In this document: piece after piece, positions 7,404 to 11,096 of the stretch
Layout of the letters: each line of letters starts with the position of its first letter
Position numbering within the stretch: position 1 is the first letter of the stretch
NCBI GenBank assembly: GCA_028565635.1
Contig: JAOXYB010056456.1
Coordinates: 1 to 11,096, forward strand
Direction: 5' to 3'
DNA from: Phoronis ovalis
Lineage: Eukaryota; Phoronida; Phoronidae
Length of the DNA stretch: 11,096 nucleotides
The notes under the pieces: generated by a model
Database searches by the model: none
Told to the model about the DNA's origin: nothing
What the model saw: the letters and a program-made list of their open reading frames with translations, nothing else
Made by a program: the position numbers and the translations under genes

Positions 7404-8415
7404 AAGGGGAACAGATGTACGATATTTAACACACATTTATAGTACCTTTAAGATTACATGAGCACTTTATTATCATTAGAATATTTTGCGAACGTAAGAT
7501 AGATCGATATGTTCAATTAATTTTTGGCAGTTTATTTGCTACTATGTCGCTTACTAGTGATGTTACTTGAAAGTTTTCTATACATTGCTGACTTATCATT
7601 TATGTAATAGTTTATCATGAAAAGTTATTTACTTTTCATGGGGTTAAACCGGTCTTCTGACTGTTGTGTGTTTTCTAACATACTTTACATTACAGTTAAC
7701 AAGGTGTCATTAACAAGACACAAACTTAAATGTATAAATAAGAAATAATTTTCAAAAAGAATTATCTAAATTGCACAATTCATTTTGAAGTTTGGCATTG
7801 ATGTATAGCTTTAAAAGCTGCTATTATTAAATAATATTACCCGCAATGCAAACAGGTGTGAAGTCAATGATGAATAAGTTTGTATGTATTAATTATATCA
7901 ATGCTAATAACTAATATATTTTTTTATATTTTATTTCTTTGCAATGATTTGATTTCAAAAATGTTATATTTTGAAACTTATTTTTAAAAACACGTACCTA
8001 CTTCATGTTAATTATAACCTTATTGGCTTTATATTAATATCATCTCTGAATCTCAAACATATTAAATCTATAAATGACTTCCTTAATTGAATCTGCAGAT
8101 TGTCCAAATATTTTGCAAATATACATCATGTAGCGCTGCGCAATGAACTCAATCTCTAAGGTAATTTCGCCACGCCACCTGGTGCATGTAACAACTTTTT
8201 CCAGGCAGTGGAAAATGGTATTACATGTTTGTTCATTGTATACACTCCACTTGATCTTAATTGCATATTTTTTGTAACATGTGATAAAAGTCATTGTAAG
8301 TTTTTTGTTCAGCATAACTATCATTTTTGAATGATATATTTTTATTTTTTTTATTTTTCCGTCTCTCTTATATTTGCACTCTCTCCTTTGCTTATGACAA
8401 TAAAAAAATTAAAAT
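7404..8415. other. Spacer between genes B and C, with possible 3' end of gene B
   Basis: No supported exon lies here. A perfect 10-bp inverted repeat, CATGAAAAGT (7616-7625) and ACTTTTCATG (7631-7640), with a 5-nt loop falls about 210 nt after the stop of gene B and would be in its 3' UTR if transcribed. ATTAAA at 7826-7831 is a possible non-canonical polyadenylation signal; the next AATAAA (8399-8404) is only about 40 bases before the gene C promoter module. A 94-codon antisense frame (8040-8324) is not convincing as a gene. Confidence 0.4.
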
Positions 8416-8472
8416 CTTCCCAGTAGGTAAGCAGTATCCCGGTTGATTACGTCATAAGAAGAATACGTTGTC
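8416..8472 (+). promoter_or_regulatory. Conserved promoter module of gene C (paired CRE-like sites, second degenerate)
   Basis: ATTACGTCAT (8446-8455), five bases, then GAATACGTTGTC (8461-8472). Compared with gene A the second site has lost one G (ATGACGT became ATACGT), so the perfect inverted repeat is broken. The upstream CTTCCCAG (8416-8423), a GTATCCC box and the trailing GTTGTC align with gene A. The module is about 140 bases before the start codon. A tiny upstream frame (ATG at 8559, stop at 8568-8570) would lie in the 5' leader if transcription starts before it. Confidence 0.7.
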
Positions 8473-8595
8473 TTGTGTGATCCCGTTGTCGATTGTAGTG
8501 TTTCTTTGTTTTTTTAATCTGGAAAGGCGGATTTAAAATTGGATCGAACTCTCAAGCAATGAATCATTGAGGTGGATTACAATCTGGTCAAAACT

Positions 8596-8647
8596 ATGTC
8601 TATATGCGAATATTTTGCTGTTCTTTCTATATCTTTACTTATAAATG
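8596..8647 (+). CDS. Gene C exon 1: signal peptide
   Basis: This is 52 nt in phase 1, with the start context CAAAACTATGTCTA shared exactly with gene B. The core is rich in Leu, Ile, Val and Ser. Ile-Asn-Gly at 16-18 fits a cleavage site. The donor is GGTAAGC. Confidence 0.85.
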
Positions 8648-10093
8648 GTAAGCGTGGATAAGCGTTCTTTTTTGTTATCCCAGATATTTTGAAAATACAT
8701 TTACTAAATTAACTGTATCTAGCCACGCTTTACAAGTTATACTTTTCAGAGTGTTCCTACAGCATTTTGAAAAATAACTAAACCCAGAACAATAGAAACG
8801 TTAATTTGTATAAGTACAACATCTCTACTAAATGGTTTATAATCCCACTTATTAATTTATCCATATAATTCGGATATTGCTTCTCTTTTACAAAGGACAG
8901 AACATAATGTCTAAGACCGACTTTTGGCAGAATGGATTGCTACAATCGCAAAACGATCAAGAAAGAAATATTTCCACCCAAGGTTCGTCACAAAATGTTT
9001 GGACATATTTATCAAGCGAAAAACGAAGAACACTTGCAAACGATGAAGTTATTAGTGCTACCACAATTTCTCATAACGGCTATTCAACTGACACCGATGT
9101 ATCAGACACTAGATCGAAAATATTAAGCACTACGACCAAAAAGTTGTTACTAAAATTGGCTGACAATACTGGTCAAAAATTAAAATCGACTCTTCTGCCA
9201 CACACATCAATGCGACCTAGAGCACACAAACATTGGGATCATAAAGCAAAGCGTTACATATATCATAACCGTGGATATCGTCGCAGGTATCGACCAGGAT
9301 ATTATCGTCGCTGTGGCCTCTTGGGGTGCAGGTGGTATCCATTGCGATACCATCATCATCACAATTATGTAGGTGTACAAATTTAAAAAAATGCTGCTCA
9401 TACTAAATGATCGTAAGATAATTGTATACGAGTGTATTAACCATATTCTTTTCGCAAAGTCCATTTTACTGTAAACATGTCACTTAGTCCTGTTTTGCAT
9501 GATATAACTTTTACTTATCGCGCAGAAAGTTTTTTTCTGTGTTGCTTTTAATTGTTATATAATATTTAAAATATTTCCTAACATATTTTTAAAATTTTAC
9601 CAGCTATCGTTCTTTCCAGTTAATAAAAAAAAACTAAGTAGGCGATTGACAAACTGTCATATAGTGCGCTGCGTATTTCGCTTAGTACTTTGTGGATGAT
9701 ACTACCTGCAAAAACAAGGAGACACGAATTAGTTTTCTAAATAAATACCAAGATTATTCTGTAAACACAGTAAAAATGCTTATTACCAGGAACACTAAAT
9801 TTGCAACCTTCCAAAAAATACTTCTATAGGTATTAATTTTGTGTTTTTCAGGAAAAATCCTTTTAATTAGCATGTCGAATTCTCATTAATATTTTTAGGG
9901 TGTGCCAGTCCCGAGGGCCCAGGTCCCGGTTCCAGTAGACACGTCAATAACTAGAGGACCAGTCGGGATGAGTGTCGGATACATTATCTTGGCTTTTGGT
10001 AGTTCTGCTGTGTTCCTATGCCTTGTGATAGGTTGTACTTGTTACTTGTGTCAGGGTGGGAACCAAGGGTATCGAAGGACATACTACTGGTAG
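8596..10093 (+). CDS. Gene C: predicted type I membrane protein, 3 exons, 239 aa
   Basis: Exons are 8596-8647, 8896-9368 and 9899-10093, giving 720 nt with phases 1 and 0. It shares the signal-peptide exon, promoter and overall design with A and B but lacks the short exon 2, and with it Cys21. The product is a signal peptide (1-18), an ectodomain of about 180 residues, a Pro/Val-rich stem (177-188), one helix (about 201-225) and a tail of only about 14 residues. Residues 124-175 are extremely basic: 15 Arg or Lys, 8 His and 9 Tyr against one Asp, with CGLLGC (157-162). Asn42 is the only sequon. The tail lacks the TEY-x-E block and ends in Tyr-Arg-Arg-Thr-Tyr-Tyr-Trp. No known domain is recognised. 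A possible missed exon in intron 1 cannot be excluded. Confidence 0.75.
8896..9368 (+). CDS. Gene C exon 2: variable, basic ectodomain
   Basis: The exon is 473 nt; it enters in phase 1 after TTTTACAAAG, regenerating a Gly codon, and leaves in phase 0 at AAT TAT|GTAGGT. All 157 full codons are open. The first hundred residues are polar and rich in Ser, Thr, Asn and Gln, with N42-I-S. The last fifty are rich in Arg, His and Tyr, with two Cys and a final run of four His. In length and phases it corresponds to exon 3 of gene B. Without splicing the frame stops at 9386. Confidence 0.75.
9899..10093 (+). CDS. Gene C exon 3: membrane helix and very short tail
   Basis: The acceptor ATATTTTTAG is in phase 0 and the frame runs to TAG at 10091-10093. 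It encodes Gly176 to Trp239: alternating Pro and Val (177-188), a linker with Arg194, then a helix from about Val201 to Leu225 ending in Cys-Thr-Cys-Tyr-Leu-Cys. A Gly-Ser/Ala-Val stretch in the helix resembles gene A. The cytoplasmic part is about 14 residues and lacks the sorting-type motifs of A and B. Confidence 0.8.
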   Translation, partial: GVPVPRAQVPVPVDTSITRGPVGMSVGYIILAFGSSAVFLCLVIGCTCYLCQGGNQGYRRTYYW

Positions 10094-11096
10094 TCAAAGA
10101 TCGAATAGATACCTAACGCTGGAATATGGATAAATCTCGAGATATTAAATAATGTCCGAATGATTCATTTAACAATATAACCGCATGGACAATATACGAA
10201 ATATATTATTTTAAAATATGCATTATTTCCGAAAGTTTTAAAATAACAATACACTTTATGCACTGGGCATTGCACTTTTTTTATCGTTATTCGAATATTC
10301 AGTGCACGCCCACCCCAATTGGTGTAATTGTCTTTAATGATTCTCCGTATGATGTATGAAACTTTTGTTCATTAGAATTTTAAAAGTATTATGATATTTT
10401 TATAATTAATTACGCTATGCAAAGATGATATGGTATGACAATGTAATTCGTGATATCGGTTATATTTATTATCATACTAGGATTTAGGTTTCCCTAAGTG
10501 ATTTTCTGTCCCCCAACCTTGTGTTTACCTTATCAGTGATATATTTCTGCTAGGGTATTCCACACATTATTCCCTGATAAAAATAAATGATATGTGATAT
10601 CTTAATAATCTACTTGCATGCTTCAGGTTGCGTTGAGAAATAAAACCTAACCCACAATTTTGAGATTACAGTAGGTTTCCGAGTTATGCTCCTTTGTATA
10701 TACAACAAACAGGTTTGTGAAACGGCAAAATGACATCAGAAATATCTGTTATTACGAGCCATTGAGGCGGGAAATGGGTAGGGACAACCGCTTGAAGGAA
10801 ATAATATTGCCTTTTCACGAATCGTGGGTCACGAAAATAATATAATCCTTTCCCACCTCAACAATAATTACTGTGCATAAACAGGTTATAAGCAGTACTA
10901 ATAGTCTATTGGACGCTCCTAAGACTGCAAATTATTCTAAATGGTTAGAGCGTACTCGAGGGATTTTCGTTAGAGGAGCTACAAAGGGGGCAAGCAAGAG
11001 GGTTCAATTTCATTGCGGCAAAAGAAATAAAAAATGATACTCTTATTGCATAAACAAAAATTTATGTGACGCTATAACACGAAAATGAAACATAAC
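10094..11096. other. 3' flank of gene C, no gene seen
   Basis: No supported exon and no fourth copy of the promoter module or signal-peptide exon appears. ATTAAA at 10144-10149 is about 50 nt after the stop and is a possible polyadenylation signal; canonical AATAAA occurs at 10582-10587 and 10639-10644. An imperfect foldback lies at 10762-10861. The gene array may resume beyond the window. Confidence 0.45.
10762..10861. repeat. 100-bp imperfect foldback
   Basis: TTGAGGCGGGAAA at the left end pairs with the complement of TTTCCCACCTCAA at the right end, with one mismatch. Further inward, parts of an ATAATATT stretch and a TTTTC/GAAAA pair also match in inverted order, with about 22 unpaired bases on the left side. 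The centre holds CACGAATCGTG. This could be a small non-autonomous element or a chance foldback; no coding frame is inside. Confidence 0.5.

Noticed and set aside
7142-7429. Arg-rich 95-codon frame overlapping exon 4 of gene B
   Set aside because: It is an out-of-frame shadow of the exon that encodes the conserved helix and TEYQEL tail; the arginines come from reading acidic codons in another frame.
8040-8324. 94-codon - strand frame between genes B and C
   Set aside because: It starts with a Met and looks moderately protein-like, but about one frame of this length is expected by chance in this much AT-rich DNA. No promoter, splice sites or family resemblance supports it.
9249-9368. Reading the Arg/His/Tyr-rich end of the gene C ectodomain as an antimicrobial peptide
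   Set aside because: The composition is suggestive, but there are only two cysteines, no known peptide motif, and the segment leads straight into a membrane exon. Composition alone does not support the claim.
9207-9464. 85-codon hydrophobic - strand frame
   Set aside because: It is antisense to the basic His/Arg exon of gene C, whose complement is bound to look hydrophobic.
1-11096. tRNA, rRNA, CRISPR array or bacterial operon
   Set aside because: No cloverleaf or rRNA-like stretch and no regularly spaced direct repeats with spacers were seen. The coding signal is clearly split by introns, so a prokaryotic reading does not fit.

Overview
The window is animal nuclear DNA from an AT-rich invertebrate genome. 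There are no operons, ribosome binding sites, tRNA or rRNA. The coding signal is a set of short exons with good GT/AG boundaries separated by AT-rich introns. A marine mollusc, perhaps a bivalve, is my guess from the look of the repeats and the tandem gene expansion; nothing in the sequence proves it.

All coding content I can support is a head-to-tail array of three paralogous genes on the + strand, called A, B and C here. Gene A has four exons (1227-1278, 1804-1863, 2108-2337, 3646-3924; 206 residues). Gene B has four exons (5223-5274, 5989-6045, 6258-6718, 7164-7403; 269 residues). Gene C has three exons (8596-8647, 8896-9368, 9899-10093; 239 residues). In all three, exon 1 is exactly 52 nt, encodes a signal peptide and ends in phase 1 inside a Gly codon. 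A long, diverged exon encoding most of the ectodomain follows, and a last exon in phase 0 encodes one membrane helix and a cytoplasmic tail. A and B also have a short exon 2 that puts a conserved Gly-Leu-(Asp/Glu)-Cys-Arg block at the predicted mature N-terminus; C seems to have lost it. The predicted products are small type I membrane proteins with no extracellular domain I recognise.

Each gene is preceded by the same promoter module: ATTACGTCAT, a 5-nt spacer, then GAATGACGT or a one-base-deleted form. This points to shared control by a bZIP factor of the CREB/ATF type. The tails of A and B share a GG-x-TEY-x-E-(I/L) block followed by an acidic dileucine-type motif, which suggests endocytic sorting or tyrosine-based signalling; C lacks this tail.

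Region by region: 1-230 holds short repeats; 231-1094 is non-coding upstream DNA; 1095-1165 is the promoter of A; 1227-3924 is gene A, with a small foldback element in its last intron; 3925-5080 is spacer with a GATG-rich low-complexity tract; 5081-7403 is the promoter and gene B, with a 500-bp foldback (MITE-like) element in intron 1; 7404-8415 is spacer; 8416-10093 is the promoter and gene C; 10094-11096 is non-coding flank with a 100-bp imperfect foldback. All gene models are read by eye from splice sites, phases and paralogue comparison, without transcript data.
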